Shown here: positions 8,632 to 18,188 of the stretch, in pieces
How positions within the stretch are numbered: position 1 is the first letter of the stretch
Layout: every line of letters starts with the position of its first letter
From: Dyadobacter frigoris
Lineage (GTDB): Bacteria; Bacteroidota; Bacteroidia; Cytophagales; Spirosomataceae
Direction: 5' to 3'
Length of the DNA: 64,000 nt
Assembly (NCBI RefSeq): GCF_005280585.1
Contig: NZ_SZVO01000004.1
Location: 186,001-250,000, forward strand
Notes under the pieces: generated by a model
What the model was told of the DNA's origin: nothing
What the model saw: only the letters and a program-made list of their open reading frames with translations
The model's database searches: none
Position numbers and translations under genes: made by a program

Positions 8632-8967
8632 ATGTCATTTATAAATTTCAATTCTGGTAAAATTGTGCAGATATGGGACGGGATTTCCGGCACGCTTGCG
8701 CATACTGAAAATTCAACTTTTGGATATTTTACGATTGAAAACGGTACCGATTTACCTGAGCACAGCCATATTCATGAGCAGTGCTGTCATGTGCTTGAAG
8801 GAGAGCTGGAATTTAATATCAACGGAGAAATCCAATTGCTGACCAAAGGTATGGCGGCATTCATTCCATCCATGGCACCTCATTCGGCCAGAGCTTTGAC
8901 TGAATGTAAAGTAATTGATTGTTTCACGCCGGTGAGAGAGGATTTTGTTGCGTTGGAAAAACAGTAA
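8632..8967 (+). CDS. Small cupin-domain protein (111 aa)
   Basis: Single-domain cupin. Motif 1 is LPEHSHIHEQCCHVLEGELEF (residues 41-61) with candidate metal ligands H44/H46, H48 and H53. Motif 2 is FIPSMAPHSARAL with H84. Proteins of this size bind a metal and may act as isomerase, dioxygenase or sugar-sensor domains; the substrate is not evident here. The ATG at 8632 starts the fold with no signal peptide, so it is cytoplasmic. It is a single-gene unit ending at a strong bidirectional terminator shared with the convergent aminotransferase gene. Confidence 0.88.
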   Translation: MSFINFNSGKIVQIWDGISGTLAHTENSTFGYFTIENGTDLPEHSHIHEQCCHVLEGELEFNINGEIQLLTKGMAAFIPSMAPHSARALTECKVIDCFTPVREDFVALEKQ

Positions 8968-8982
8968 TTCTGATTTTAAAAT

Positions 8983-9037
8983 CCGGTCACAATCCGAAAG
9001 GAAATAATTTATTTCTGATTGTGACCGGTATGTTTTT
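8983..9037. terminator. Bidirectional terminator between cupin and aminotransferase genes
   Basis: A 12-bp perfect stem, CCGGTCACAATC (8983-8994) with GATTGTGACCGG (9017-9028), followed by T-rich sequence to 9037. It separates two convergent genes. Confidence 0.85.
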
Positions 9038-9040
9038 TGT

Positions 9041-10324
9041 TTAAACAACTAATGTCTGCAAAGCGCTGACCAGTTTGTCTATATCACTTAAAGAATTATA
9101 AATGTGCGGGGCAATACGAATTCCGCCAGTCGGCGCAGTAGCAATTCCGAACAGATCGTAAAGTTTTTGGGTAATATCAGCTGGTTTTTTACCTGGTAAA
9201 TTGATATTCGTAATGCCGGCACTTAGCTCAGGAGAAATTGGCGTGAGGAATGTAATAGCCGGAATTTTAGTCCTGATCTGATCTTTTAAATAATCATTGA
9301 GCTGCACAACACGGTTGGCGATATTGGTTTTACCGATAGTTTTATGAAAATTTACAGTCTCTACCAGTCCCGCAAGTGTGGCTTCATTTCGCTGGCCGAG
9401 TGCACAAAATTTTTCGTCGACCGTCATGTTGCTGTCTTTCCAGCCAACGCTGATGATATTCGGCCAGACCTGAGCAACTTTATCTTTTTTGATATATAAA
9501 ATTCCATTTTCCAGAGGTCCCATAAACCATTTATGCGTACTTCCGGTGTAGAAATCACAACCCATCAATTTCAGGTTCAGATCAGTTGATCCAAGTGATT
9601 GTGCTCCATCCACAAACGAAAGAATATTTTTAGAGCCAGCGAGTTCACAAATTAATTTTGCGGGTAATGCGATGCCGCTCGTATTTGAAATGTGTGAAAA
9701 TGCAATCAGTTTTGTTTGTGGTGTAATCGCTTCGCGAAAAGGTTTTACCAGTTCCTCCACCGATTTCGGATTTTCGGGCATACTTACTTTTTTAACCTTG
9801 AAACCGTATCTTTTCGCACGTTCTTCCCAGGCAACGCCATTGGAAGGATGATTTTGGTCCCACAAAATAATTTCATCCCCGGCTTTCAGATCAAGTCCGT
9901 TTACAATGATATTATTACTTTCGGAAGTATTTCTGGTAATACCGATTTCGTCAGGTGCAACACCGGTATACATAGCCAGCGCCTCAATCGAATTTTTTCT
10001 GCCTTCTGTAAATTGTTTCCGGTATTGAAATGACACATCTTTTGACAAGCCGGACATAATCCCGGAAACCTTTTCGTTTACGGAAGCCGGGGCGGGACAA
10101 AGATTCGCGGCGTTCAGCATAATCAGATTCGACGGTACTGCAAATTGTTTTTTAATCTGTGCCCAGTACTTTTCATCTTGTAAAAAAAAACCGTTATGAA
10201 CCGGCATTGCGGTTGTCTCTTTCGGGTACAAAATGCCCGGGAGTGATATCGCGGCCAGTGAGCCCGTTCCCAGATTTTTCAGGAAATTTCTTCTTGCGTT
10301 TTGGGTTGTAGTTTTGAATTTCAT
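9041..10324 (-). CDS. Tat-exported class V aminotransferase (427 aa)
   Basis: PLP-dependent enzyme of the class V fold (cysteine desulfurase / isopenicillin N epimerase-like). The N-terminus carries a twin-arginine signal (R11-R12 in NARRNFLKNLG, then a hydrophobic AAISLPGIL), so it is likely exported folded to the periplasm. Cofactor motifs are visible: FVDGAQSLG with D239, and the Schiff-base lysine K265 in GSTHKWFMGP. A conserved TRNTSESNN stretch lies near 130. The exact reaction is not evident; homologues with Tat signals in Bacteroidota are uncharacterised. It is a single-gene unit convergent with the cupin gene. Confidence 0.88.
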   Translation of the reverse strand: MKFKTTTQNARRNFLKNLGTGSLAAISLPGILYPKETTAMPVHNGFFLQDEKYWAQIKKQFAVPSNLIMLNAANLCPAPASVNEKVSGIMSGLSKDVSFQYRKQFTEGRKNSIEALAMYTGVAPDEIGITRNTSESNNIIVNGLDLKAGDEIILWDQNHPSNGVAWEERAKRYGFKVKKVSMPENPKSVEELVKPFREAITPQTKLIAFSHISNTSGIALPAKLICELAGSKNILSFVDGAQSLGSTDLNLKLMGCDFYTGSTHKWFMGPLENGILYIKKDKVAQVWPNIISVGWKDSNMTVDEKFCALGQRNEATLAGLVETVNFHKTIGKTNIANRVVQLNDYLKDQIRTKIPAITFLTPISPELSAGITNINLPGKKPADITQKLYDLFGIATAPTGGIRIAPHIYNSLSDIDKLVSALQTLVV

Positions 10325-10500
10325 AATATATAAACAGGAGTGACTGAATGATGCGGATACAGGAAAATTGCACGCATTTAAATTTAAACAAATGCCACTA
10401 ATTTTGAGCTTTTTTTCTTTTCGTCACACGGATTGACGTTTCTGTCACTGATATTTTTTTGGATAAAATTCCTGCCCTAACATTGTTGAAAAAATAAGAT

Positions 10501-11982
10501 ATGAAACTACGATTGAGTGAATTTTGGCTGGCAACGCTTTGCTGGATTTTTGGTGTTTATACATTTCTTGACAACGCCTTTTCAGCGAATCAGCCGCATC
10601 GACCCTATATTGATGAAATGACGCAGCTCTTTGGGGAAAAAGGTTTGCCATATGATTATGACACCTATTTTCTTTTACCTCGAATTTCGGTGGCTACGGG
10701 TTTATATCTCAGTTTTATTTTCCTGAACAACTGGGTTTTTCCTAAGTATCAGCCTCGTAAAAAGTGGAATATCATTGCTCTTCTTATAATCTTCACTTTT
10801 GTCTTTTTAACAACGATATACGCCAGCTATTATCGTTATGACAACTTCCTGGCATATCCTTCATTTGGTCAAAGTTTTATTAACAGCGTTCCGGCGACAT
10901 TCAAAATATTTCTATTGTTTCTGAGCTACACGATTATCAAAAACCTCGTGTTACTTTATCTGGTTGGGAACAATAAAAGTCAAACTTTACGCACCAGAAT
11001 CATGAGGGAGGTACTTGCGGTTTTCCTGATTTGGGCTGCTATTTCGTTTGTTTTAATGAAAAGTGATAACAGTGATTTTGGCCCTTTCTGGCTTTGCCTA
11101 ATTCCGTGCGGTTATTTTGTTTATGCTTTCAATCTGTATTTTCTAATACCAAATTATCAAAAAGAGCCAAACAAGCTCTCGGGCTACGTTATCAGACTTT
11201 TGTGTGCTTTGATTCTTGCAGGATTTTTCTCAATGATTTTTTTAAAAGGTCTTGACAAACTTTCGCCGCCTAAGGCTTTTTTAACAATGCATTCTCTCGT
11301 TTTTGCAATAGCCGTTTTATTCTCATGGTTTATTTATAACCAAAACAAAGATCAGCTCCAACAACTGTATTCACTCAAAACTGAACTTGGAAAATCTTCT
11401 GCTGACCTGCAATTTCTTCGATCGCAAATCAATCCTCATTTTCTTTTCAACGTACTGAATACCTTATACGGAACAGCGATTCAGGAAAATGCAGACAGGA
11501 CGTCCGAAGGAATTCAAAAACTGGGGAATATGATGCGGTTTATGCTTTATGAAAATAACCTGGAAATGATCCCCGTAGCACGTGAAGTGGATTATCTGAA
11601 AGATTATATTCACTTGCAGAATCTTCGGCTGGCGAAATCTGAAAATATTAAAGTCGAAGTAAATATTTCTGAAAATTCCTGTCAGCATTCCATTGCGCCG
11701 ATGCTTTTAATTCCGTTTATTGAAAATGCTTACAAACATGGAATCAGTTTACAAAATCGTTCATGGATCAACATTTCGCTGAGGTGCCAGGATAGTAAGC
11801 TGGAACTGGATGTTTATAACAGTATTCATCCTAAAAACCAGACTGATCCGGAAAATGAACATAAAGGAATTGGTCTGGAAAATGTACGCCAGCGGCTTGA
11901 TTTGATGTATCCGGAAAAATATGAATTGACGATCCGTGAATCTCAGATAGAATATTTTGTACACCTTACTTTAAGTTTTTAG
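10501..11982 (+). CDS. LytS-type sensor histidine kinase (493 aa)
   Basis: Membrane histidine kinase of the His_kinase (PF06580) class. About seven to eight hydrophobic segments fill residues 8-285. A short coiled linker (QNKDQLQQLYSLKTELGKSS) precedes the phosphoacceptor motif RSQINPHFLFNVLNTLYG with H313. The N-box IPFIENAYKHGI and the G-box KGIGLENVRQRLDLMYP complete the ATPase domain. The LytTR response regulator starts 32 nt downstream, so the two form a two-component operon. The signal is unknown; the membrane region has no recognised sensor domain. A chitinase gene lies 130 nt past the regulator and could be a target, but no LytTR site was identified. Confidence 0.95.
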   Translation: MKLRLSEFWLATLCWIFGVYTFLDNAFSANQPHRPYIDEMTQLFGEKGLPYDYDTYFLLPRISVATGLYLSFIFLNNWVFPKYQPRKKWNIIALLIIFTFVFLTTIYASYYRYDNFLAYPSFGQSFINSVPATFKIFLLFLSYTIIKNLVLLYLVGNNKSQTLRTRIMREVLAVFLIWAAISFVLMKSDNSDFGPFWLCLIPCGYFVYAFNLYFLIPNYQKEPNKLSGYVIRLLCALILAGFFSMIFLKGLDKLSPPKAFLTMHSLVFAIAVLFSWFIYNQNKDQLQQLYSLKTELGKSSADLQFLRSQINPHFLFNVLNTLYGTAIQENADRTSEGIQKLGNMMRFMLYENNLEMIPVAREVDYLKDYIHLQNLRLAKSENIKVEVNISENSCQHSIAPMLLIPFIENAYKHGISLQNRSWINISLRCQDSKLELDVYNSIHPKNQTDPENEHKGIGLENVRQRLDLMYPEKYELTIRESQIEYFVHLTLSF

Positions 11983-12014
11983 GCAAGGTATTTACTTTGA
12001 AAAGATAACCAAAA

Positions 12015-12722
12015 ATGAATGTAACGATAAAAGCGATTGCCGTTGACGATGAGCCTATTGCGTTGGAAATTATTGAAGCGTTAGCATCGAAAGTTTCGTT
12101 TTTAGATTTGCCGGCCAGTTTTGTCAATGCTTTTGACGCGATAAAATATTTGAAAGAAAATCCGGTTGACCTGATTTTTCTGGATATCAAAATGCCGGAT
12201 ATTTCAGGGTTTGAAATGTTAAAAGCACTGGATAAAAAACCGCTTGTTATCTTTACAACTGCTTATACCGAACACGCTTTTAAAAGTTATGAACTGGATG
12301 CTGTGGACTATTTGCTCAAACCATTTTCGTTAGAGCGTTTTTCCAAAGCCTGTGATAAAGCAGCAGAAATATTGGAGTTCCGGAATAAAACTTTAATGCA
12401 AAAACCTGATTTTCTGTTTCTTAAATCTGGTTTTGGGCAGGTGAAGATTTTTTTTGATGATATTTTATTTATTGAAAGTTCGGGTAACTATATGGTTTTT
12501 ATGCTTCAAAACAGCAAAACTTTATCCCGGCTGACGATGAAAGAAGTTTTGCAGTTTTTACCGGAAACTGATTTTATCCGGGTACATCGTTCATTTATTG
12601 TATCCAAAAACCGCGTCAGTAAAATTGAACGTAATCAATTACACATTGGCAAAAACATTGTTCCGGTAGGCAGTATGTTTTCAGATCAAGTTGAGACTTG
12701 TTTTTCCGATATCTCATCATAA
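12015..12722 (+). CDS. LytTR-family response regulator (235 aa)
   Basis: Cytoplasmic DNA-binding response regulator partnered with the kinase just upstream. The receiver domain has the acidic pair D11-D12 (VDDEP), the phosphoacceptor D57 (LIFLDIKMPD), T81/T82 and K102 (DYLLKPF), so it should be phosphorylatable. The LytTR domain occupies roughly residues 130-232, with the typical IFFDDILFIESSGNYMVF and FIRVHRSFIVSKNRVSKIE motifs. Such regulators bind paired direct repeats upstream of target operons. The ATG at 12015 places the first strand correctly. Confidence 0.95.
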   Translation: MNVTIKAIAVDDEPIALEIIEALASKVSFLDLPASFVNAFDAIKYLKENPVDLIFLDIKMPDISGFEMLKALDKKPLVIFTTAYTEHAFKSYELDAVDYLLKPFSLERFSKACDKAAEILEFRNKTLMQKPDFLFLKSGFGQVKIFFDDILFIESSGNYMVFMLQNSKTLSRLTMKEVLQFLPETDFIRVHRSFIVSKNRVSKIERNQLHIGKNIVPVGSMFSDQVETCFSDISS

Positions 12723-12851
12723 GACAAGATGAAAATATCGCTTGACACCTTGGGTTTTGCACACCTCGTCCCTTCGGCTTTAGCCACAGAAACAGGAGTA
12801 TAAATTTATCGTTTATATCTTTTATTGAAACTAATCACCCCTGAAATAGCC

Positions 12852-13976
12852 ATGAAAATTAATCAGCTTCTGATACTAATTCTCCTTTTAAGTACATCCT
12901 GTCTTACCTCCGCACAAACTTCTAAATCTAAAAAATACATCGTTAACGGTTACGTTGGCGGATTCAGAGGACTGGTAAATACGGAACAGATTGATGCGAA
13001 AAAACTCACACATATCAATTACGCATTTGTCAATGTACAGGACAGTCTTGCTGTACTCACTAATCTTGCAACAGATTCGACCAATTTTAGAAAGCTGAAT
13101 GCACTTAAACTTATTAATCAGGATCTCAAAATTGTCATTTCAATCGGTGGCTGGGCGTGGAGTGAGAATTTTTCAGATGCCGTATTGACAGAATCTTCAA
13201 GGAAAAAATTTGCCGTTTCCAGTGTTGAAATAATCCGTCAATATGATCTGGATGGTGTTGATATTGACTGGGAATATCCGGGCATGAAAGGAGAAGAAGG
13301 AAATATTTACCGGCCTGAGGACAAGCAAAATTTTACGCTTATGTTCAAGGCAATTCGTGAAGAGCTTGATAAACTGGCACTTGAAAAAGGTGAAAAATAT
13401 CTGCTTACAACTGCTGTTGGAGGATCGAAATCTTTCGTAGAACATACAGAAATGGGTAACGTTGCTCAATATACCGATTATATCCTGATCATGACTTACG
13501 ATTATGGTGGAAAAAACGGAACCGTTGGCCATCATACCAATTTATACGCTGACAAAGGAGATTCAACCATGTCATCTGCTGATCGTTCTGTTCAAAATTT
13601 TATTGCAGCAGGTGTTCCTGCGGAAAAAATTGGACTTGGTGCCGCATTTTATGGAAAAGGTTGGGAAGCTGAAAATATTACGGCAAACGGTTTAGGTCAA
13701 AAAAGGATAAAATCCGTGCAGGGTGGGGGTTATACCAAAATCAAGGATACACTGATTAATCAGAACGGATACAAAAAATTCTATGATAAAAAAGCAAAAG
13801 CCTCTTACCTTTTTAATCCTGTAACGAAAATTCTCATCACCTATGATGACGAAAAATCAATTAAAGCGAAGTGTAAATATGTAAAAAGGAAAAAGCTTGC
13901 TGGCATCTTTTTCTGGGAATATTTTAGTGATCCCAAAGGATATCTGCTCTCCGAAATTAATGAGAATCTGGAATAA
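12852..13976 (+). CDS. Secreted GH18 chitinase-like glycoside hydrolase (374 aa)
   Basis: Hydrolase of beta-1,4-GlcNAc polymers by family assignment. The ATG at 12852 starts a signal peptide (MKINQLLILILLLSTSCLTSAQ); the Cys could alternatively be a lipidation site. The GH18 TIM barrel shows SIGGW in strand 3 and the catalytic DGVDIDWEYPG, giving D134, D137, D139 and the acid E141. Later barrel motifs are ILIMTYDYGG (Tyr stabilising the oxazolinium) and GIFFWEYFSD. All catalytic residues are present. It has no carbohydrate-binding module and no T9SS tail, so export is Sec to periplasm or cell surface. It follows the LytS/LytTR operon on the same strand. Confidence 0.93.
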   Translation: MKINQLLILILLLSTSCLTSAQTSKSKKYIVNGYVGGFRGLVNTEQIDAKKLTHINYAFVNVQDSLAVLTNLATDSTNFRKLNALKLINQDLKIVISIGGWAWSENFSDAVLTESSRKKFAVSSVEIIRQYDLDGVDIDWEYPGMKGEEGNIYRPEDKQNFTLMFKAIREELDKLALEKGEKYLLTTAVGGSKSFVEHTEMGNVAQYTDYILIMTYDYGGKNGTVGHHTNLYADKGDSTMSSADRSVQNFIAAGVPAEKIGLGAAFYGKGWEAENITANGLGQKRIKSVQGGGYTKIKDTLINQNGYKKFYDKKAKASYLFNPVTKILITYDDEKSIKAKCKYVKRKKLAGIFFWEYFSDPKGYLLSEINENLE

Positions 13977-13980
13977 TTTT

Positions 13981-14135
13981 GAATGATAGAATGAGTGAAT
14001 GATAGAATGTTGGATAACGGGAACTAATTCGCTCAGTCCCGCACTTTTTTCATTCTATCATTCTATCATTCTATCATTCTATCATTCTATCATTCTATCA
14101 TTCTATCATTCTATCATTCTATCATTCTATCATTC
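13981..14135. repeat. Octamer microsatellite (CATTCTAT)10 with an inverted upstream copy
   Basis: Ten perfect head-to-tail CATTCTAT units at 14051-14130 plus a partial unit. About 40 nt upstream, GAATGATAGAATG occurs twice (13981-13993 and 13997-14009) as the reverse complement, so a long stem can form. It starts 5 nt after the chitinase stop and could act as its terminator. The number of units is likely variable between strains. Confidence 0.85.
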
Positions 14136-14253
14136 CAGAATCCGCCGGTTAGTAACTGGTAGTCAAATTAGATCAATTTGTATAAAATGTTTTCTACGAA
14201 ATATATTAATTTAGTAGAACTATTTCGAATCTATTGATCTAATATTCAGGAAT

Positions 14254-16671
14254 ATGAAACATTTTCAACATGGGTTAGCCATCTTAATTTTTCTATGCTT
14301 TTTTACTTCCTTAGCTTATGGAATAGATATCACCCAAACGATAACTTCCGGAGGAAAAAGCAGAAGTTTTGTTTTTCACGCACCAGGAAGTACCGTAGCA
14401 CAAAATCTGCCGTTATTGTTCGTTTTTCATGGTGATGGTGGAAGCGGCTCAGGAATTAAAGGAACTACCGGTTTTGACGCCATCGCCGATGTCAATAATT
14501 TTATCGTCGTTTATCCCAATGCAGACAATGATGGCAATGGCTGGAATCGGGCTATTGATCAGTTAAAAGATGTAAATTTCACATCCGATATGATCGATTA
14601 TTTTTGTTCAACTTATCATATCAACGCCCAGAAAGTTTATGCCTCCGGACATTCGGCGGGAGGTTTTATGACATATAATCTTGCGGTTAATCTTGCCGGG
14701 AGAGTTGCCGCTTTCGCTCCGGTTGCCGGGAATATGTATGCCAATAATGGCAATTATTCTTATTTCAGCAGTGCCAGTTTCAAGCCGGTTCCTATCTTAC
14801 ATATTCATGGTGATCCTGATGGAACTGTTGATTATCCCGATCCGGATCATCAGCCTACGGACTGGAGCGAGTGGCCGCTTACCGAATTTTCCTATTACAC
14901 CTGCGGTAAAATTACCTACACACTTCCTAATACGACAATCGCGCCGAATGTTACAAAACTTTCTTTTTGCGTTGGTTCTCCGCCTGCAACCAAAGAGATT
15001 TCATTGATCCGGGTAGTGGGTGTCGGACATAGCTGGCCTGCCGTTTCAGGCTTCAATCCGGCTCAGGTTATCTGGGATTTTGTGAAAGCTTATTCCATAA
15101 CAACGGTGCCTTCCTGCCCGGTTGTTCCGGAAACGCCAACCTATGCTGAGGGAACCATTCATACGCAAGGAAATACGATCATGAGTCCTTGTAATGAGGT
15201 GTTTATACCAAGAGGTGTGAATTATTCGCTGGCGGATGACTGGGAATTTCCAGCCAATATCAACGGAGATCCGACTGGTGTAAATAATGAACTGTCAGCC
15301 GAAATAATCAAGGCGAAACCTAATATTGTCAGAATCGAATGGTATGCAAACCGCGCTGCAAACTGGAAACCTTATGTCGTTGCAGATCTTGACGTAGTGG
15401 TCACCCGTTTTCAAAACGCAGGAATAGTTTCTGTGATCGATTTACATGACCTGACTTGTTCGGACGATTATACCCAATTTAATAATATCATTTTGCCCTG
15501 GTGGAAGCAGCAGTCGGTTAAGGATTTGATTACCAAACATAAAGGTTTTGTTATAGTCAACGTTGCCAACGAATTTGGAAATGTGAACTGGGCTTCCGAT
15601 CCGGCAACGGCCTATGCAACCTGGCTTAATCATTATAAAACAGTCATAACAGATTTGCGTACTGCCGGAATTCAGGTTCCGCTGATGATCGATGCCCCCG
15701 ATTGTGGCCAAAGTCTGGATATTGCTTTGCAGGCCGGAGCCGCACTCATAACGCAGGATCCTATGCATAACATTATCATGAGTGCGCACGCATATTGGTA
15801 CGCCGATAATGCCGCAGCTATGGAAGCACGTGTTCAGCAAATTGCCGATGCTGCATTTCCGATTGTTCTGGGAGAAATTGCGAACATTCAGGATGCTACC
15901 GGCCCTTGCTCCAATACGATTCCAGCGTATAAAGATCTCCTGCAAAGCTGCCAGAATCATAACGTAGGCTGGCTGGCCTGGACATGGACGGACGATTTTT
16001 GCGAAGGAGTTAACGGTCGCCGGATCAGTATGAATGGAGGTTTTACCAATCTTTCAACTTATGGCAATACGATCATAAACGACCCGAATTTTGGACTTGC
16101 TACACATGCTGCAAAAATGAATGTGTTATGTTTGAGCACGCCGCTGCCTGTTAAATTACAATCTTTTGAAGCAAAAGAAACCGAAGAAAATCAGATCTTG
16201 GTGCAGTGGAAAACGAGTAGTGAAATCAATTTCAAACAATTTGAGCTGGAAAGAAGTGTTGATGGAAAACATTTTGAACAACTGGCTGTTTTGAAACCGG
16301 CTATTCCTTTAAATACTTCGGGCTATCATTTTGAAGATACTAAACTTATAGAGAAAGAATATTATTACCGGCTAAAAATGGTCGATCTGGATGAGACTTT
16401 TGCTTATTCAGGAATTGTTTCTGTCGAGCGAAAAACAGAGGAGGAAATAACAGTTTATCCTTCTCCGGCTCGTGATTTTATCCAGATTAAAGCCGATGAA
16501 AATGCTTTTCCGGCAAAGATTAAAATCATCGACCAGTCCGGAAGAACAGTTTTGTGTCAAATAATTTTAAAACAAAGCCAAAAGATTAATATTGAAGGCC
16601 TTGCAGCGGGATTGTATATCATTTCAATGCAGGATAAAGTGGTTGGGAAAGTGATTGTCCAGGAGAAATAA
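14254..16671 (+). CDS. Secreted esterase / GH5-like glycosidase fusion with T9SS tail (805 aa)
   Basis: Modular polysaccharide-degrading enzyme. Signal peptide at residues 1-23. Residues ~25-285 are an alpha/beta hydrolase of the PHB-depolymerase / feruloyl-esterase (CE1) type, with FVFHGDGGSGSG (oxyanion), S134 in SGHSAGG, a candidate Asp near 187 (HGDPDG) and H259 (GVGHSWP). Residues ~300-625 are a GH5-like TIM barrel, probably mannanase-type: acid/base E440 (NVANEFGN) and nucleophile E541 (IVLGEIA), with VIDLHD before. The C-terminal ~75 residues (ITVYPSPARDFIQI ... AGLYIISM ... GKVIVQ) are a type A T9SS sorting domain. It probably removes ester groups and cuts the backbone of the same plant polymer. 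It is a stand-alone gene. Confidence 0.9.
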   Translation: MKHFQHGLAILIFLCFFTSLAYGIDITQTITSGGKSRSFVFHAPGSTVAQNLPLLFVFHGDGGSGSGIKGTTGFDAIADVNNFIVVYPNADNDGNGWNRAIDQLKDVNFTSDMIDYFCSTYHINAQKVYASGHSAGGFMTYNLAVNLAGRVAAFAPVAGNMYANNGNYSYFSSASFKPVPILHIHGDPDGTVDYPDPDHQPTDWSEWPLTEFSYYTCGKITYTLPNTTIAPNVTKLSFCVGSPPATKEISLIRVVGVGHSWPAVSGFNPAQVIWDFVKAYSITTVPSCPVVPETPTYAEGTIHTQGNTIMSPCNEVFIPRGVNYSLADDWEFPANINGDPTGVNNELSAEIIKAKPNIVRIEWYANRAANWKPYVVADLDVVVTRFQNAGIVSVIDLHDLTCSDDYTQFNNIILPWWKQQSVKDLITKHKGFVIVNVANEFGNVNWASDPATAYATWLNHYKTVITDLRTAGIQVPLMIDAPDCGQSLDIALQAGAALITQDPMHNIIMSAHAYWYADNAAAMEARVQQIADAAFPIVLGEIANIQDATGPCSNTIPAYKDLLQSCQNHNVGWLAWTWTDDFCEGVNGRRISMNGGFTNLSTYGNTIINDPNFGLATHAAKMNVLCLSTPLPVKLQSFEAKETEENQILVQWKTSSEINFKQFELERSVDGKHFEQLAVLKPAIPLNTSGYHFEDTKLIEKEYYYRLKMVDLDETFAYSGIVSVERKTEEEITVYPSPARDFIQIKADENAFPAKIKIIDQSGRTVLCQIILKQSQKINIEGLAAGLYIISMQDKVVGKVIVQEK

Positions 16672-16680
16672 ACATTGCCT

Positions 16681-16738
16681 GAATTCTGTCCATGATCAGC
16701 CGTAATTTTGATGATCATAGGACAGAATTGTTTTTTTA
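16681..16738. terminator. Bidirectional terminator between fusion enzyme and YihY genes
   Basis: Long inverted repeat: AATTCTGTCC plus ATGATCA (16682-16698) pairs with TGATCAT plus GGACAGAATT (16712-16729) with one bulged base. A run of seven T follows. Confidence 0.88.
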
Positions 16739-16751
16739 TAAGTAAAAAAAA

Positions 16752-18035
16752 TCAGGCTCTGTTCATTGAAACAAGAATTTTACGAACCAGGTCAAGAACA
16801 TTTTTTCGAAGTAATATGCTTACTATACCAAAAATTATAAAGGCGCCTAACAAAATGACATAACCCAGATAGCCACTGTTCAATGATTTATTAAGGAAAT
16901 TCCCAAGCAGTATCAAACAAGTGATAAGCATTGTAAAAGCTGAAACAGCAGTTAAAACATAAAAGATTATTGAAGCAGACAATGATTCAAAAACGGGCAG
17001 GATTTGCTGTTTTACAATATCAAATTTGTTATCAATAAATCTGATAACGTTATGAATGAGTTTTTTGCCTTCTTCCGGTAAAGAGGCGACTATTTTTAAA
17101 GACGGTTTTGAAACTTCCGGTGTGCTTGTGCCATGTTTTTCTACCACTTCCAGTCTCGAAATTAATACTGCATGTTCATTCGGTGAAATATCTTCACCAT
17201 CCGTTTTGGCATAAACCTTGGTAAATTCTGCACCGAAATATAGGATAATTGAGGAATAATAAACCCAGGTTAGCAGGATCACAATGGAAGCTGATGCTCC
17301 ATAAGTAGCGCCAAGATCCTGCTGGCCGAGGTACAAACTGATTCCGGATTTTCCGATTGCAAAGAGAACGGCGGTAAAAGCAGCACCAATCATACATTCT
17401 TTCCAGCGTACATGTCCGTCGGGCAAAACTTTAAAAATGGCCGTAAACAAAGCTGTAAGCACAATCAGTACCAAAATAATATTTAAACCGGTGAAAATAA
17501 TGACGGAAACTTCGGAAAAGTAACGTTCCAACCTGCTGCTTAATAAGTCGATGGCGGTATTAACTCCCAATGATACGATCAATAAAAAGCCCAGCGTCAG
17601 GATTACTGAAAAAGATAAAAGCCGGTTTTTTAGATACGCCAGCCAGCTCTTTTTAGGTTTTGATTTGATAGACCATATATAATTGATCGAATCCTGGATT
17701 TCTGCAAAAACCCCGGTTGCACCAATTAAAAGCGTAACTACACCCACAGTAGCTGCCACGGTTGATTTATTGGATACTTCGGCATTCTTGATAATTTCTT
17801 GTAGCTGAACGGCAGCATCTTTTCCAACCAGTCCGCTTATCTGACCAAATAATTCGCCCGTAAAAGCCTCTTTGCCATAAAAAAAACTTACAACAGAAAT
17901 GATAACAAGCAGCATGGGAGCCAGGGAAAATATAGTATAGTATGATAACGCAGCAGCCAGTTTCAGGCCATTATCATTCAAGAATTCATTAAAACTGTCT
18001 TTAATGAGTGAGAAAGTAAATTTTATTTTGTTCAT
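16752..18035 (-). CDS. YihY/UPF0761-family integral membrane protein (427 aa)
   Basis: Inner-membrane protein of the YihY (formerly 'ribonuclease BN') family. The N-terminal motif LNDNGLKLAAALSYYTIFSLAPMLLVIISVV is diagnostic. About six membrane segments follow to residue ~270, including GATGVFAEIQDSINYIW and LPDGHVRWKECMIGAAFTA. A soluble stretch (~275-345) precedes two more hydrophobic segments near the C-terminus, an extension compared with the usual ~300 residues. Its function is unresolved in the family; RNase activity is no longer accepted. ATG at 18035. It is a single-gene unit, convergent with the esterase-GH5 gene. Confidence 0.9.
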   Translation of the reverse strand: MNKIKFTFSLIKDSFNEFLNDNGLKLAAALSYYTIFSLAPMLLVIISVVSFFYGKEAFTGELFGQISGLVGKDAAVQLQEIIKNAEVSNKSTVAATVGVVTLLIGATGVFAEIQDSINYIWSIKSKPKKSWLAYLKNRLLSFSVILTLGFLLIVSLGVNTAIDLLSSRLERYFSEVSVIIFTGLNIILVLIVLTALFTAIFKVLPDGHVRWKECMIGAAFTAVLFAIGKSGISLYLGQQDLGATYGASASIVILLTWVYYSSIILYFGAEFTKVYAKTDGEDISPNEHAVLISRLEVVEKHGTSTPEVSKPSLKIVASLPEEGKKLIHNVIRFIDNKFDIVKQQILPVFESLSASIIFYVLTAVSAFTMLITCLILLGNFLNKSLNSGYLGYVILLGAFIIFGIVSILLRKNVLDLVRKILVSMNRA

Positions 18036-18188
18036 AACGGTCTGTACGGTTGACAGTTGCTTGATGAAATTTTCTCCATCAGATAAATTTTTATGCCAAG
18101 GAAAAACGGCTTAAAATGTGTAGGTTTATATGCTCACGTGATGGCATGAAATTTGAGTTGTTCAGGAAAGAATCAAACTACCGTTCTT

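Noticed and set aside
14051..14130. CRISPR-like array
   Set aside because: Head-to-tail 8-nt units without spacers; a simple tandem repeat.
13999..14214. Open frame encoding a periodic FYHSIILS peptide
   Set aside because: The periodicity comes from the 8-nt microsatellite, not from a gene.
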